Source of the DNA: Streptococcus oralis subsp. dentisani | Lineage (GTDB): Bacteria > Bacillota > Bacilli > Lactobacillales > Streptococcaceae | NCBI RefSeq assembly: GCF_007475365.1 | Contig: NZ_CP034442.1 | Coordinates: 186,001 to 250,000, forward strand | Direction: 5' to 3' | Length of the DNA: 64,000 bases | Shown here: positions 33,333 through 42,645 of the stretch, one piece after another | Numbering within the stretch: the first letter of the stretch is position 1 | How the letters are laid out: the number at the start of each line of letters is the position of its first letter | Made by a program: the position numbers and the translations under genes | The notes under the pieces: generated by a model | Databases searched by the model: none | Told to the model about the DNA's origin: nothing | What the model saw: only the letters and a program-made list of their open reading frames with translations

Positions 33333-34145
33333 ATGACCATCAAACGTATTTTTTCGGATATGGACGGCACCCTTCTCAATTCTGAGGGCCGCGTTTCTAG
33401 CGAGAATAGCAAGGCTATCCGCGATGCTCAGATTCCGCTGACTCTGGTTTCTGCTCGAGCTCCAATGGAAATGAGAGAGGCTATCGAAGCACTTCAGCTG
33501 ACTGGCCCTCAAGTAGGTTTTAACGGTGGTTTGATTTATCAGATTGTGGATGGAAAGGTCAAGCCCCTTCATATAGATATTCTCCCTAGAAAGACAGCAC
33601 AAACTATCTTACAGGCAGTGCGCCAGCATTTTCCACAAATTAGCGTCAGCTATTATGATATGACGAACTGGTATTGTGATAGAATAGATGAAGGGATTCG
33701 TCTAGAGTTCAACATCACGCGCCAGGCACCAACGCTTACAAACGAGGCTAATTTTCTAGCTGCCAAGGACAATACCTTCAAGATAATGATGATTACCTTA
33801 GATAATGACGATTTATTGGCACTGGAGAAATACTTGCAAGCCCTAGACTTGGGCGAGGTCAGCATTCTCCGATCTGGTCAATATCATCTAGAAATTACCA
33901 GCAAAACTGCTAAAAAATCAAAAGGTATTGCTTATATTCTCAAAAAAGAAGGTTTAGATAAGAACCAGACCGCTGCCTTTGGTGATGGGCACAACGATAT
34001 CCCAATGTTTGAGATGGTGGGCCATCCAATCGTAATGGGCAATGCCTTTCCTGACATCAAAGAGCTAGCTTATAAGGTAACACGCAGCAATGATGAACAT
34101 GGTGTCGGCTACGGCATCCGTAAATATCTCAAAAAAATCCATTAA
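33333..34145 (+). CDS. Cof-type HAD-IIB sugar phosphatase
   Basis: 270 aa, ATG after AAAGAGGACAAC. Motif I FSDMDGTLLNSEG near 7-19, motif II LVSARAPMEM, motif III Lys in SKTAKKSKG and motif IV FGDGHNDIPMFEMVG near 211-225; the C2B cap lies between motifs II and III. Such enzymes dephosphorylate sugar phosphates or cofactors such as FMN precursors. It is expressed from an operator-bearing promoter and followed after 43 nt by a LacI regulator, which suggests a sugar-responsive role. Confidence 0.9.
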   Translation: MTIKRIFSDMDGTLLNSEGRVSSENSKAIRDAQIPLTLVSARAPMEMREAIEALQLTGPQVGFNGGLIYQIVDGKVKPLHIDILPRKTAQTILQAVRQHFPQISVSYYDMTNWYCDRIDEGIRLEFNITRQAPTLTNEANFLAAKDNTFKIMMITLDNDDLLALEKYLQALDLGEVSILRSGQYHLEITSKTAKKSKGIAYILKKEGLDKNQTAAFGDGHNDIPMFEMVGHPIVMGNAFPDIKELAYKVTRSNDEHGVGYGIRKYLKKIH

Positions 34146-34188
34146 TCACGTGTTTGGAGGGTGTCAATCCTCCTATAGAAAGCAAACA

Positions 34189-35121
34189 ATGACAAATATT
34201 CGAAAAATTGCCAAACTGACTGGTTACTCAGTTTCTAGCGTGTCACGCGTCATCAACAACCATCCCCATGTATCCGAGGAGGCTCGTCAGAAAATCCTGC
34301 AAGTCATGGAGGAACTGGACTACCGCCCCAACATTCTAGCTCAGGAGTTAAGTTCGGGTTCGACTCGTCGGGTCGGTGTAGTTATTCCCCACACGACCCT
34401 GCACCCTTATTTTAGTCAGTTACTTAACGGGCTCTTGGATGCGGCTATGGATCATAACTATACCTTGCTCATTCTACCTTCTCGTTATGATATAGACTTG
34501 GAAAAATATTATCTGGAGCAGCTTCGAGGAAGAGCCTTTGACAGTCTTATTTTCACCTCTCGCAGTGTGGACATAGAAACCATTGCTTCCTACGCTAAGT
34601 ATGGCAATATTGTCTGCTGTGAAGAAGTGCAGAACCCCAATCTGAGTAGCGTTTATGTGAGCCGCACCCATGCCTGTAAGACAGCCTTCAACTGGATTAA
34701 AGACCAGGGAAAAAGTAAAATTGCTCTGCTATTTACCCGAAAAGACCTAAAAAGTTCCACCTACCGTCTCACTATGGAAGCCTACAAGGAAGTTTTTGGT
34801 GAAAAAACAGAACCTCTGATTTTGGATGGTATTTCCACGGGAGAGGATGCTTATGAGCAAGGGGATAGCCTACTAGAGCAAGATTTAGACTGTATTTTCA
34901 GCAACGGAGATGATGTGGCAACTGGTGTAGTTCGCTATTATCAGGAGAAAAATCTTGAATTACCTTTGCTGATTGGCCAAGAAAAGCAACTGACAGGAGA
35001 GGTGCTGGGGATTCCTACCATTGATAACAAATCCTACCAACTCGGTCAGGAAAGTTTCAAACAAGCTCTCTCTGACGAAAAACGAACCATTATCCTACAA
35101 TCGGAGTTTATCATACGATGA
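34189..35121 (+). CDS. LacI/GalR family transcriptional regulator
   Basis: 310 aa. Start at ATG 34189, with AGAAAG upstream; the open frame reaches back 99 nt into the HAD gene without support. N-terminal helix-turn-helix and hinge: NIRKIAKLTGYSVSSVSRVINN near 3-24 and YRPNILAQELSSGSTRRVGVVIP near 46-68. A periplasmic-binding-like effector domain follows, ending normally. The sugar effector is unknown. It probably autoregulates through the palindrome upstream of the HAD gene. Confidence 0.92.
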   Translation: MTNIRKIAKLTGYSVSSVSRVINNHPHVSEEARQKILQVMEELDYRPNILAQELSSGSTRRVGVVIPHTTLHPYFSQLLNGLLDAAMDHNYTLLILPSRYDIDLEKYYLEQLRGRAFDSLIFTSRSVDIETIASYAKYGNIVCCEEVQNPNLSSVYVSRTHACKTAFNWIKDQGKSKIALLFTRKDLKSSTYRLTMEAYKEVFGEKTEPLILDGISTGEDAYEQGDSLLEQDLDCIFSNGDDVATGVVRYYQEKNLELPLLIGQEKQLTGEVLGIPTIDNKSYQLGQESFKQALSDEKRTIILQSEFIIR

Positions 35122-35126
35122 TAAAA

Positions 35127-35166
35127 TAGGCTCAAGCGGCAATCGTCACTTGAGACCTGTTTTTCT
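35127..35166. terminator. Terminator shared by LacI and MFS genes
   Basis: AGGCTCAAG / CTTGAGACCT imperfect stem around a 12-nt loop with TTTTTC after it on the plus strand. The convergent MFS gene stops inside the loop-proximal arm. Confidence 0.65.
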
Positions 35167-36354
35167 TTTATACAGCATCCGTAAACAAACCAGGATGCAG
35201 ATGCTTAGGCAGGCAATCAAGACCAGACGATACGGATCCAGCCCTGAACTGGAACTAGCTAGGTGCACCAAGTTACCAGAGAGATAAAAGACAAGTACGC
35301 TAACAAGATAGGCAATCCCCTGATAAATATTCCAAATTGTAAAGGGGCTAGGACTTGCTGCTTGGTGTTTGACTAGAGAAATGTAGAGTCCCCATAGAGC
35401 TCCCACAGCCCCATTTAATAACCCCCAACCTATGCTCCAAAAGATTGTATAGGATACAGCATCGTGGGGAAGAAAGAAGATCAAAAGAATCTCGCATCCC
35501 GTTACTACCAGTAAGATTGTGAAAAACGTAGAACGTCTTTTTTCAAAGCAAGGACCTGCAAGAGCAAAGGCTAGGACGTTCCCCAGCAAACTCATACTCG
35601 AATATAGAGAAACGAGGTTGGCGGAGAGGTGCAATACCTGTACCATATAGAGGACATTCATTGTTAAGGTCACATATAAAATCAAACTATCCAAAAGTAG
35701 GATACGGACATGGTGCCAGAGCTGTTTTTTCAAAACCTGCCAATCCATCCGCCTTGTTACTTGATGATTTTGAAACAAGCTATAGTCTGTTTGTAACTGT
35801 TTCAAAAGGATAAACTGCATGAACAGACTAGCAAGAGCAATCACCAGTAACCAACGATAATGAAGTGCAGTCAACTCTTTTCCGATGAAAAAGGAAATAA
35901 GAAGGGTATAAAAGCTCGTGACCAGCTGAAACAAACCTAAGTAACTGAGAAATTTTGCGCGGACTTTCTCTTCTGTTAATAATAATATTAAGGGATTCCA
36001 AGCCAGACCAAAGCCCAACTCCACGGCTATCTGATATAGAATCAGAAAAAGAGCATAGATAGAAAAAGTCACACTTTCGTAGGGAATCACTACTAATATC
36101 CCTAGCAAACACAGCTTAGACAGTATACTCCACCGCATCAGGTCAAGGAGATTTTTCCTTCGCATCAGATAAGACAAGGGAATGCGGACAAGGGCTATAA
36201 TCGGTAGCATTGTGATAAGCCAGCTATTTTGCAAATCACTAAAACTTAAAATCTGACTCATAAAAAGAATCATGAAGTCACCTGTTATGGTGATGGAAAC
36301 AATTTGATTACTGAGGTTGAGCCCTACCATACTAGATTGATACGATTTTTTCAT
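35146..36354 (-). CDS. Major facilitator superfamily transporter
   Basis: 402 aa with about 12 transmembrane segments, the usual size for the family. Cytoplasmic loops carry basic residues (LMRRKNLLDLMRWSIL after segment 2; ALAGPCFEKRRSTFFTIL in the second half), consistent with MFS topology. There is no motif that fixes the substrate. The start has AGGAGAAC 5 nt upstream. It is divergent from an AraC regulator gene (99-nt intergenic region), the likely controller. A TATAAT on the minus strand within that region could be its -10. Confidence 0.85.
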   Translation of the reverse strand: MKKSYQSSMVGLNLSNQIVSITITGDFMILFMSQILSFSDLQNSWLITMLPIIALVRIPLSYLMRRKNLLDLMRWSILSKLCLLGILVVIPYESVTFSIYALFLILYQIAVELGFGLAWNPLILLLTEEKVRAKFLSYLGLFQLVTSFYTLLISFFIGKELTALHYRWLLVIALASLFMQFILLKQLQTDYSLFQNHQVTRRMDWQVLKKQLWHHVRILLLDSLILYVTLTMNVLYMVQVLHLSANLVSLYSSMSLLGNVLAFALAGPCFEKRRSTFFTILLVVTGCEILLIFFLPHDAVSYTIFWSIGWGLLNGAVGALWGLYISLVKHQAASPSPFTIWNIYQGIAYLVSVLVFYLSGNLVHLASSSSGLDPYRLVLIACLSICILVCLRMLYKRKTGLK

Positions 36355-36453
36355 TTGTTCTCCTTTCTTGCCTCATTATAAACCAGAGTTTGTCCCTTTT
36401 CTAGGAGTTCATGATGAAGAAATATGCACTTATGTTGCAAGGAGGAAGTATTT

Positions 36454-37275
36454 ATGAAACTATGGCACTATTTTAAAGAAACATCTAAGGAATTTTACCT
36501 TGAAGAATGTGGGATTGATGATTATTCTAGCTTTCCGTTTTATGACTATACTGTTTTTCAGGATTTTGTCATCCACTGGATTTGTGAGGGGAAAGGGTAT
36601 CTGCAAGTTGATGGGCAGACTTACTCTTTGGAGAAAAATGATGGTTTTATCCTAAGAAAAGGCCAAAAAGTGCGTTATTGGGCAAATCAAGAAGATCCTT
36701 GGACAAGCTACTGGCTGGGATTTTCTGGAGACAAATTAAGCGACTATCTCCAAAACACACAAGTTTTTTATGAGTCTGTTTGCCATTTCGATAGTTATTT
36801 TCAAAGCAGGGAAATTATTCAAGATATATGTCACAAAACTGCAGAAAGTAGGCAAAAAGAAAGCTGGTACCAGATGCAAATTTATACCTTCCTTTACTAC
36901 CTGCAGGAAGAATTTCCAGCAGAAATACCTCTGAATGTCACTCAACACCCTGTTGAAAAAGCTGCGCAAATTTTGCTACATCAGTACCAACAAGACATCT
37001 CCATTCAAGACTTGGCATCCCAGGTCGGATTGAGTCGTAGTACCTTGTTTCGTCAGTTTAAGAAACTTTACCATAAATCTCCTCAGCAATTTCTCCTTGA
37101 AACACGCCTGCTAAAGGCAAGAACACTCTTAACTGACACCAATCTATCTATAAAAGAAATTACCTTGGAAGTCGGCTATCAGGATCAGCTAGTCTTTTCA
37201 AAAGCTTTTAAGCATTTTTTCTCTGTGAGTCCTAAATTTTACCGCCAAAGCTGGAAAAAGTCCCCACTCGATTAG
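36454..37275 (+). CDS. AraC family transcriptional regulator
   Basis: 273 aa from ATG 36454, 7 nt after GGAGGAAG; ten codons upstream in frame are discounted. N-terminal cupin-like sensing domain (YLQVDGQTYSLEKNDGFIL near 50-68) and a C-terminal double helix-turn-helix, DLASQVGLSRSTLFRQFKKL near 183-202 and IKEITLEVGYQDQLVFSKAFK near 231-251, complete. Activators of this class usually respond to sugars. Its divergent MFS neighbour is the obvious target. Confidence 0.92.
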   Translation: MKLWHYFKETSKEFYLEECGIDDYSSFPFYDYTVFQDFVIHWICEGKGYLQVDGQTYSLEKNDGFILRKGQKVRYWANQEDPWTSYWLGFSGDKLSDYLQNTQVFYESVCHFDSYFQSREIIQDICHKTAESRQKESWYQMQIYTFLYYLQEEFPAEIPLNVTQHPVEKAAQILLHQYQQDISIQDLASQVGLSRSTLFRQFKKLYHKSPQQFLLETRLLKARTLLTDTNLSIKEITLEVGYQDQLVFSKAFKHFFSVSPKFYRQSWKKSPLD

Positions 37276-37505
37276 CATCCATCTCAGCATTTGCTTTAGA
37301 AGGGTCTTATTGATTGCTTCAAGTGCAGACAGATTCAATATAAAAAAATTTTTTAAAACAGCATCCTGAAAGATAGATATCATTCATCTAACTTTTGGGG
37401 TGTTTTTCTATTGCCTCCCATTCACGTCAACATCTGAATCCATCATTTGAAAAACATAAGTTGAATTATCAATAGTAATTTGAGGTCGTCAAAAGTCCTT
37501 AAAAA

Positions 37506-37514
37506 TGGTATAAT
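37506..37514 (+). promoter_or_regulatory. Extended -10 promoter of the murB-pot operon
   Basis: TG-G-TATAAT 28 nt before the murB start. The 230 nt between the AraC stop and this promoter (37276-37505) are AT-rich; I see no gene, terminator with T-run or repeat there. Confidence 0.7.
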
Positions 37515-37542
37515 GAAATCACTCTATAAAAGGATGAGAGAC

Positions 37543-38448
37543 ATGACATTAGTAACTAAAATACAAGAACAATTAGAAGGAATCGATATTCGTTTCAAGG
37601 AACCCTTGAAGACCTATACCTATACCAAGGTAGGAGGTCGAGCGGATTACCTAGTTTTGCCACGCAATCGCTATGAGATGGTGCGTGTCGTCCAATTTGC
37701 CAATCAGGAGAATATTCCTTGGATGGTGCTAGGAAATGCCAGCAATATCATTGTTCGTGAAGGTGGAATCCGTGGTTTTGTCATCTTGTGTGATAAGCTT
37801 AATAACGTTTCAGTTGATGGTTATACCATTGAGGCAGAAGCGGGTGCTAATTTGATCGAGACAACACGTATTGCCCTTCGTCATAGTTTGACTGGTTTTG
37901 AGTTTGCTTGCGGCATTCCAGGGAGCATCGGAGGTGCTGTCTTTATGAATGCGGGTGCCTACGGGGGAGAGATTGCTCACATTTTGCAGTCTTGTAAGAT
38001 TTTGACCAAGGAAGGGAAAATCGAGACCTTATCTGCCAAGGATTTGGCTTTTGGTTACCGCCATTCAGCTATTCAGGATTCTGGGGCCATTGTCTTGTCG
38101 GCTAAATTTGCTCTTGCTCCAGGAAATCACCAGGTCATCAAGCAGGAAATGGATCGCTTGACGCACCTACGTGAACTCAAACAACCTCTAGAATACCCAT
38201 CTTGTGGTTCGGTCTTTAAGCGTCCAGTGGGGCATTTTGCAGGACAGTTAATTTCAGAGGCTGGCTTGAAAGGCTATCGTATCGGTGGTGTTGAAGTATC
38301 TGAAAAGCATGCTGGTTTCATGATCAATGTTGCTGACGGAACGGCGAAAGACTACGAGGACTTGATCCAATCTGTTATTGAAAAAGTCAAGGAACACTCA
38401 GGTGTCACCCTTGAGAGAGAGGTTCGAATCTTGGGTGAGAAGGAATAA
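37543..38448 (+). CDS. murB: UDP-N-acetylenolpyruvoylglucosamine reductase (MurB)
   Basis: 301 aa from ATG 37543 with AAAAGGATGAG upstream; 21 codons of open frame before it overlap the promoter. FAD-dependent reductase that makes UDP-MurNAc for peptidoglycan. Motifs: [14 protein letters not shown] near 26-39, [17 protein letters not shown] near 62-78, [21 protein letters not shown] near 122-142 and the catalytic-Ser block [11 protein letters not shown] near 220-230. No terminator follows; potA begins 158 nt later, so murB and the polyamine genes appear to form one transcript, an order also found in pneumococcus. Confidence 0.97.
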   Translation: MTLVTKIQEQLEGIDIRFKEPLKTYTYTKVGGRADYLVLPRNRYEMVRVVQFANQENIPWMVLGNASNIIVREGGIRGFVILCDKLNNVSVDGYTIEAEAGANLIETTRIALRHSLTGFEFACGIPGSIGGAVFMNAGAYGGEIAHILQSCKILTKEGKIETLSAKDLAFGYRHSAIQDSGAIVLSAKFALAPGNHQVIKQEMDRLTHLRELKQPLEYPSCGSVFKRPVGHFAGQLISEAGLKGYRIGGVEVSEKHAGFMINVADGTAKDYEDLIQSVIEKVKEHSGVTLEREVRILGEKE

Positions 38449-38453
38449 GGTTT

Positions 38454-38575
38454 CGCCAGAATAGCTGCTGCTATGTCAATGGAAAGGGGGTGAAAGCCTA
38501 TCGGTAGCGAAGATGTATGCAGGTGGTTTTACTCCCTGCAAGAGGTAGTAGCGGCCTGACAGAGCCCTGATCTGT
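38454..38575 (+). ncRNA. Structured segment between murB and potA (candidate cis-regulatory RNA)
   Basis: Long-range helix GCTGCTGC (38464-38471) with GTAGCGGC (38548-38555), extended across a 4-nt bulge by CAG (38457-38459) with CTG (38556-38558). Inside it, hairpin TGCAGG/CCTGCA (38518-38523, 38535-38540) and a GAAA-capped small stem near 38488-38500. Immediately 3' lies hairpin ACAGA/TCTGT (38559-38563, 38571-38575), ending about 15 nt before the potA ribosome binding site. GC content is above the surrounding intergenic DNA and no protein is evident. No T-run follows, so any control would be at translation or processing. I do not recognise a known riboswitch class. Confidence 0.5.
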
Positions 38576-38606
38576 TAATTTATGAAAAAGAAGGAATTTA
38601 TGCCAA

Positions 38607-39764
38607 TTGAAAAAACCAATTATTGAATTCAAAAACGTCTCTAAAGTTTTTGAAGACAGCAACACCAAGGTTCTCAAAGACATTAACTTTGAGTTGGAAG
38701 AAGGAAAGTTCTATACCCTACTAGGCGCATCAGGTTCGGGGAAATCAACCATTCTGAATATCATTGCAGGTTTACTGGATGCGACGACAGGGGATATTTT
38801 ACTGGATGGGGTGCGGATCAATGATATCCCAACCAACAAGCGAGACGTTCATACCGTCTTTCAATCCTATGCCTTATTTCCACATATGAATGTGTTTGAA
38901 AATGTTGCCTTCCCGCTCCGCTTGCGTAAAATCGACAAGAAAGAAATCGAACAACGCGTAGCGGAAGTTCTCAAGATGGTTCAGTTGGAAGGGTATGAAA
39001 AACGTTCCATCCGTAAACTCTCTGGAGGACAACGTCAGCGTGTAGCCATTGCCCGTGCCATTATCAACCAACCTCGTGTGGTTTTGTTGGATGAGCCCTT
39101 GTCAGCGCTGGACTTGAAATTGCGAACAGACATGCAGTACGAACTGCGTGAATTGCAACAACGATTGGGGATTACCTTTGTCTTTGTCACTCACGATCAG
39201 GAAGAAGCTCTCGCCATGAGTGACTGGATTTTTGTTATGAACGATGGCGAGATTGTCCAGTCGGGAACGCCTGTGGATATCTACGATGAACCGATTAACC
39301 ACTTTGTTGCCACCTTTATCGGCGAGTCCAACATCTTGCCAGGAACCATGATTGAGGACTACTTGGTCGAGTTCAATGGCAAACGCTTTGAAGCGGTTGA
39401 TGGAGGGATGAAGCCAAATGAACCTGTTGAGGTTGTCATTCGTCCAGAGGACTTGCGCATTACCCTTCCTGAAGAAGGCAAGCTCCAAGTCAAGGTTGAT
39501 ACCCAGCTTTTCCGTGGAGTTCACTATGAGATCATCGCCTATGACGAACTCGGAAATGAATGGATGATTCACTCGACTCGTAAGGCCATTGTGGGTGAGG
39601 AAATTGGTCTGGACTTTGAACCAGAAGATATCCACATCATGCGTCTCAACGAAACCGAAGAAGAATTCGATGCTCGTATCGAGGAGTACGTAGAAATCGA
39701 AGAGCAAGAAGCAGGTCTGATTAACGCGATCGAGGAGGAAAGAGATGAAGAAAACAACCTCTAA
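38607..39764 (+). CDS. potA: Spermidine/putrescine ABC transporter ATPase (PotA)
   Basis: 385 aa from TTG 38607, which gives [18 protein letters not shown]; no in-frame ATG exists before the conserved region. Walker [10 protein letters not shown] near 38-46, Q-loop [13 protein letters not shown], signature LSGGQRQR near 138-145, Walker [13 protein letters not shown] and H-loop [10 protein letters not shown] are complete, and a TOBE-like regulatory domain follows. The acidic C-terminal tail is rich in Glu. An ATG 7 nt upstream in another frame has the better-placed ribosome binding site (AAGGAA), so potA translation may be deliberately weak or controlled. Its end overlaps potB by 20 nt. Confidence 0.95.
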   Translation: MKKPIIEFKNVSKVFEDSNTKVLKDINFELEEGKFYTLLGASGSGKSTILNIIAGLLDATTGDILLDGVRINDIPTNKRDVHTVFQSYALFPHMNVFENVAFPLRLRKIDKKEIEQRVAEVLKMVQLEGYEKRSIRKLSGGQRQRVAIARAIINQPRVVLLDEPLSALDLKLRTDMQYELRELQQRLGITFVFVTHDQEEALAMSDWIFVMNDGEIVQSGTPVDIYDEPINHFVATFIGESNILPGTMIEDYLVEFNGKRFEAVDGGMKPNEPVEVVIRPEDLRITLPEEGKLQVKVDTQLFRGVHYEIIAYDELGNEWMIHSTRKAIVGEEIGLDFEPEDIHIMRLNETEEEFDARIEEYVEIEEQEAGLINAIEEERDEENNL

Positions 39765-40551
39765 ACTCTTTGTAGTGCCCTACATGCTTTGGATTGCCCT
39801 CTTTGTTCTCGCACCCTTGGTCTTGATTTTTGGACAATCCTTTTTCAACATTGAAGGGCAGTTTAGTTTAGAAAATTATAAATCCTACTTTGCGTCACAA
39901 AACTTGACCTATCTCAAAATGAGCTTCAACTCTGTGCTTTATGCAGGAATTGTGACCTTGGTAACACTGCTCATCAGTTATCCGACAGCCCTCTTTTTGA
40001 CCCGTCTTAAGCACCGTCAACTCTGGCTCATGCTGATTATCCTACCGACATGGATTAACCTGCTCCTTAAGGCCTATGCCTTTATCGGGATTTTTGGTCA
40101 AAATGGCTCTATTAACCAATTCTTGGAATTCATCGGAATCGGTTCGCAACAGTTGCTCTTTACGGATTTCTCCTTTATTTTTGTCGCAAGCTACATCGAG
40201 CTTCCATTTATGATTTTGCCAATCTTCAATGTCTTGGATGATATGGATAACAATCTTATCAATGCCAGCTATGATCTCGGTGCAACCAAGTGGGAAACCT
40301 TCCGCCATGTCATCTTCCCTCTATCTATGAATGGTGTGCGAAGTGGGGTTCAGTCTGTCTTTATCCCCAGCTTGAGCCTCTTCATGCTGACACGTTTGAT
40401 TGGTGGAAATCGTGTCATCACCTTGGGGACAGCCATTGAGCAGAACTTCCTGACCAATGACAACTACGGTATGGGTTCAACCATCGGTGTGATTCTTATC
40501 CTGACCATGTTTCTCACCATGTGGGTGACCAAGGAAAGGAGAGAACGATGA
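39745..40551 (+). CDS. potB: Spermidine/putrescine ABC transporter permease (PotB)
   Basis: 268 aa, six transmembrane segments, ATG preceded by GAGGAAAGAG inside the potA tail. EAA-type loop [26 protein letters not shown] near 173-198 contacts the ATPase. Forms the channel with PotC. The stop overlaps the potC start by 4 nt. Confidence 0.95.
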   Translation: MKKTTSKLFVVPYMLWIALFVLAPLVLIFGQSFFNIEGQFSLENYKSYFASQNLTYLKMSFNSVLYAGIVTLVTLLISYPTALFLTRLKHRQLWLMLIILPTWINLLLKAYAFIGIFGQNGSINQFLEFIGIGSQQLLFTDFSFIFVASYIELPFMILPIFNVLDDMDNNLINASYDLGATKWETFRHVIFPLSMNGVRSGVQSVFIPSLSLFMLTRLIGGNRVITLGTAIEQNFLTNDNYGMGSTIGVILILTMFLTMWVTKERRER

Positions 40552-41321
40552 AAAAATTTGCCAATCTCTACCTAGCCTTTGTTTTTATCATCCTATATTT
40601 GCCAATTTTTTACTTGATTGGCTATGCCTTTAATGCTGGTGATGATATGAACAGCTTTACTGGTTTTAGCTTGAGCCATTTTAAAACCATGTTTGGTGAC
40701 GGTCGTCTCATGTTGATCCTCACCCAAACCTTCTTCTTGGCCTTTCTATCAGCCTTGATTGCGACAGTGATTGGAACTTTTGGAGCCATCTACATCTATC
40801 AGTCTCGTAAGAAATACCAAGAAGCCTTTCTATCACTTAATAATATCCTCATGGTTGCTCCTGATGTTATGATTGGTGCCAGCTTCTTGATTCTCTTTAC
40901 ACAGCTTAAGTTTTCACTTGGTTTTCTGACAGTTCTTTCCAGTCACGTGGCCTTCTCCATCCCAATTGTGGTCTTGATGGTCTTGCCTCGTCTCAAGGAA
41001 ATGAACGGAGATATGATCCACGCGGCTTATGACCTTGGTGCCAGCCAGTTTCAGATGTTCAAGGAAATTATGTTGCCATATCTAACACCGTCTATCATCG
41101 CAGGTTATTTCATGGCCTTTACCTATTCGCTGGATGACTTTGCCGTGACCTTCTTTGTAACGGGAAATGGCTTTTCAACCCTGTCAGTCGAGATTTACTC
41201 TCGCGCTCGCAAGGGGATTTCGTTAGAGATCAATGCCCTGTCTGCACTCGTCTTTCTCTTTAGTATTATCCTAGTTGTAGGTTATTACTTTATCTCACGT
41301 GAGAAGGAGGAGCAAGCATGA
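40548..41321 (+). CDS. potC: Spermidine/putrescine ABC transporter permease (PotC)
   Basis: 257 aa from ATG 40548 (ATGA overlap with potB, GGAGAG upstream). Six transmembrane segments and EAA loop HAAYDLGASQFQMFKEIMLPYLTPSI near 168-193. The AFTYSLDDFAVTFF region is typical of PotC. It overlaps potD by 4 nt. Confidence 0.95.
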   Translation: MKKFANLYLAFVFIILYLPIFYLIGYAFNAGDDMNSFTGFSLSHFKTMFGDGRLMLILTQTFFLAFLSALIATVIGTFGAIYIYQSRKKYQEAFLSLNNILMVAPDVMIGASFLILFTQLKFSLGFLTVLSSHVAFSIPIVVLMVLPRLKEMNGDMIHAAYDLGASQFQMFKEIMLPYLTPSIIAGYFMAFTYSLDDFAVTFFVTGNGFSTLSVEIYSRARKGISLEINALSALVFLFSIILVVGYYFISREKEEQA

Positions 41322-42388
41322 AAAAACTCTATTCATTTTTAGCAGGAATTGCAGCCATTATCCTCGTTTTGTGGGGAATTTCTCATCATCTAGATAGTAA
41401 AATCAATAGCCGAGATAGTCAAAAACTGGTTATCTACAACTGGGGGGACTACATTGATCCCGAACTCTTGGAGAAATTCACAGAAGAAACAGGGATTCAA
41501 GTCCAGTACGAGACCTTTGACTCTAACGAAGCCATGTATACCAAGATCAAGCAGGGTGGGACAACCTACGATATTGCCATTCCGAGTGAGTACATGATCA
41601 ACAAGATGAAGGACGAAGACCTTTTGGTTCCTCTTGATTATTCAAAAATTGAAGGAATCGAAAATATCGGACCAGAGTTCCTTAACCAGTCTTTTGATCC
41701 GGGCAATAAATTCTCCATTCCTTATTTCTGGGGTACCTTGGGAATTGTCTACAACGAAACCATGGTAGATGAGGCTCCTGAGCATTGGGATGATCTCTGG
41801 AAGCCAGAGTATAAGGATTCCATCATGCTCTTTGATGGAGCACGTGAGGTGCTGGGACTCGGACTTAACTCGCTCGGTTACAGCCTCAACTCAAAGGATC
41901 CACAGCAGTTGGAAGAGACAGTAGATAAGCTTTATAAGCTTACTCCAAATATCAAGGCTATTGTGGCGGACGAGATGAAGGGTTACATGATTCAGAACAA
42001 TGCTGCTATCGGGGTGACCTTCTCTGGGGAAGCCAGCCAGATGTTGGAGAAAAATCCTAACCTCAAGTATGTCGTTCCGACTGAGGCCAGCAATCTCTGG
42101 TTTGATAACATGGTCATTCCAAAAACCGTGAAAAACCAAGATGCAGCTTATGCCTTTATCAATTTTATGTTGAAACCTGAAAATGCTCTGAAAAATGCAG
42201 AGTATGTGGGCTATGCAACACCAAATAACACAGCCAAGGAACTGCTTCCAGAGGAGACCAAGGAAGACAAGGCCTTCTATCCAGACGCTGATACCATGAA
42301 AAACCTGGAAGTTTATGAGAAGTTTGACCATAAATGGACAGGAAAATACAGCGACCTCTTCCTACAGTTTAAAATGTATCGGAAGTAG
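41318..42388 (+). CDS. potD: Polyamine-binding protein (PotD)
   Basis: 356 aa. Residues 5-22 form a hydrophobic signal or anchor (YSFLAGIAAIILVLWGIS) but there is no cysteine, so no lipobox: the protein is secreted or held by an uncleaved N-terminal helix rather than lipidated. The binding domain begins VIYNWGDYIDPELLEKF, and FGTLGIVYNET-like WGTLGIVYNETMVDE and TFSGEASQMLEKN segments carry the polyamine site. Last gene of the operon. No hairpin terminator was noticed before the alanine T-box promoter. Confidence 0.94.
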   Translation: MKKLYSFLAGIAAIILVLWGISHHLDSKINSRDSQKLVIYNWGDYIDPELLEKFTEETGIQVQYETFDSNEAMYTKIKQGGTTYDIAIPSEYMINKMKDEDLLVPLDYSKIEGIENIGPEFLNQSFDPGNKFSIPYFWGTLGIVYNETMVDEAPEHWDDLWKPEYKDSIMLFDGAREVLGLGLNSLGYSLNSKDPQQLEETVDKLYKLTPNIKAIVADEMKGYMIQNNAAIGVTFSGEASQMLEKNPNLKYVVPTEASNLWFDNMVIPKTVKNQDAAYAFINFMLKPENALKNAEYVGYATPNNTAKELLPEETKEDKAFYPDADTMKNLEVYEKFDHKWTGKYSDLFLQFKMYRK

Positions 42389-42417
42389 GAGTGATGGTTT
42401 ATTATCGGTTTTTCCAG

Positions 42418-42446
42418 TTGACGCAAACTTAAAAAAACGATATAAT
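42418..42446 (+). promoter_or_regulatory. Promoter of the alanine T-box transcript
   Basis: TTGACG (42418-42423), 17-nt spacer, TATAAT (42441-42446). Confidence 0.85.
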
Positions 42447-42452
42447 AAGAAA

Positions 42453-42636
42453 GTTGAGAATTGATTTTCAGTCATCTTAGTCCAGAGAAATGGCGGTGCT
42501 GCGAGCCATCTAAGCTAGGAAGTCATGCTACTCAATCACACAATTGCATAAGAATAAGAGAATGACAAGTTCATTGAATGAAGGTGGTACCGCGGTTTTT
42601 CGCCCTTCGTGATGTGAGCTTGTCTTTTGATTTTTG
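42453..42636 (+). promoter_or_regulatory. T-box riboswitch, alanine specifier
   Basis: AGAGA and the GGTGCTGCGAGCC apical region mark stem I. The specifier is GCT (42514-42516, Ala codon, followed by A), and the T-box TGGTACCGCG lies at 42585-42594 for pairing with the tRNA acceptor end. The terminator uses GACAAG (42564-42569) with CTTGTC (42619-42624) and a T-run to about 42635. Uncharged tRNA-Ala should favour the antiterminator and expression of the LURP-one-like gene and alaS downstream. Confidence 0.93.
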
Positions 42637-42645
42637 GAGGTGTTT

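Noticed and set aside
34090-34188. Longer start for the LacI regulator at 34090
   Set aside because: The extra 33 codons lie inside the HAD gene, have no ribosome binding site, and the helix-turn-helix normally begins within a few residues of the true start.
37276-37505. Possible small gene or regulatory RNA between the AraC gene and the murB promoter
   Set aside because: AT-rich, no start with ribosome binding site, no strong stem followed by a T-run; nothing supportable.
38565-38580. CCCTGATCTGTTAAT resembles the 3' part of a TPP riboswitch (CCTGATCTGGATAAT)
   Set aside because: The other thi-box elements (CTGAGA, GCCAGCG region) are missing, and the downstream genes import polyamines.
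38498-38683. Minus-strand open frame across the murB-potA gap
   Set aside because: It overlaps the start of potA and its composition is not protein-like; the structure of the plus strand explains the region better.
42453-42636. Leader read as an attenuator of potD
   Set aside because: It has its own promoter after the potD stop and full T-box landmarks with an alanine specifier, so it belongs to alaS.
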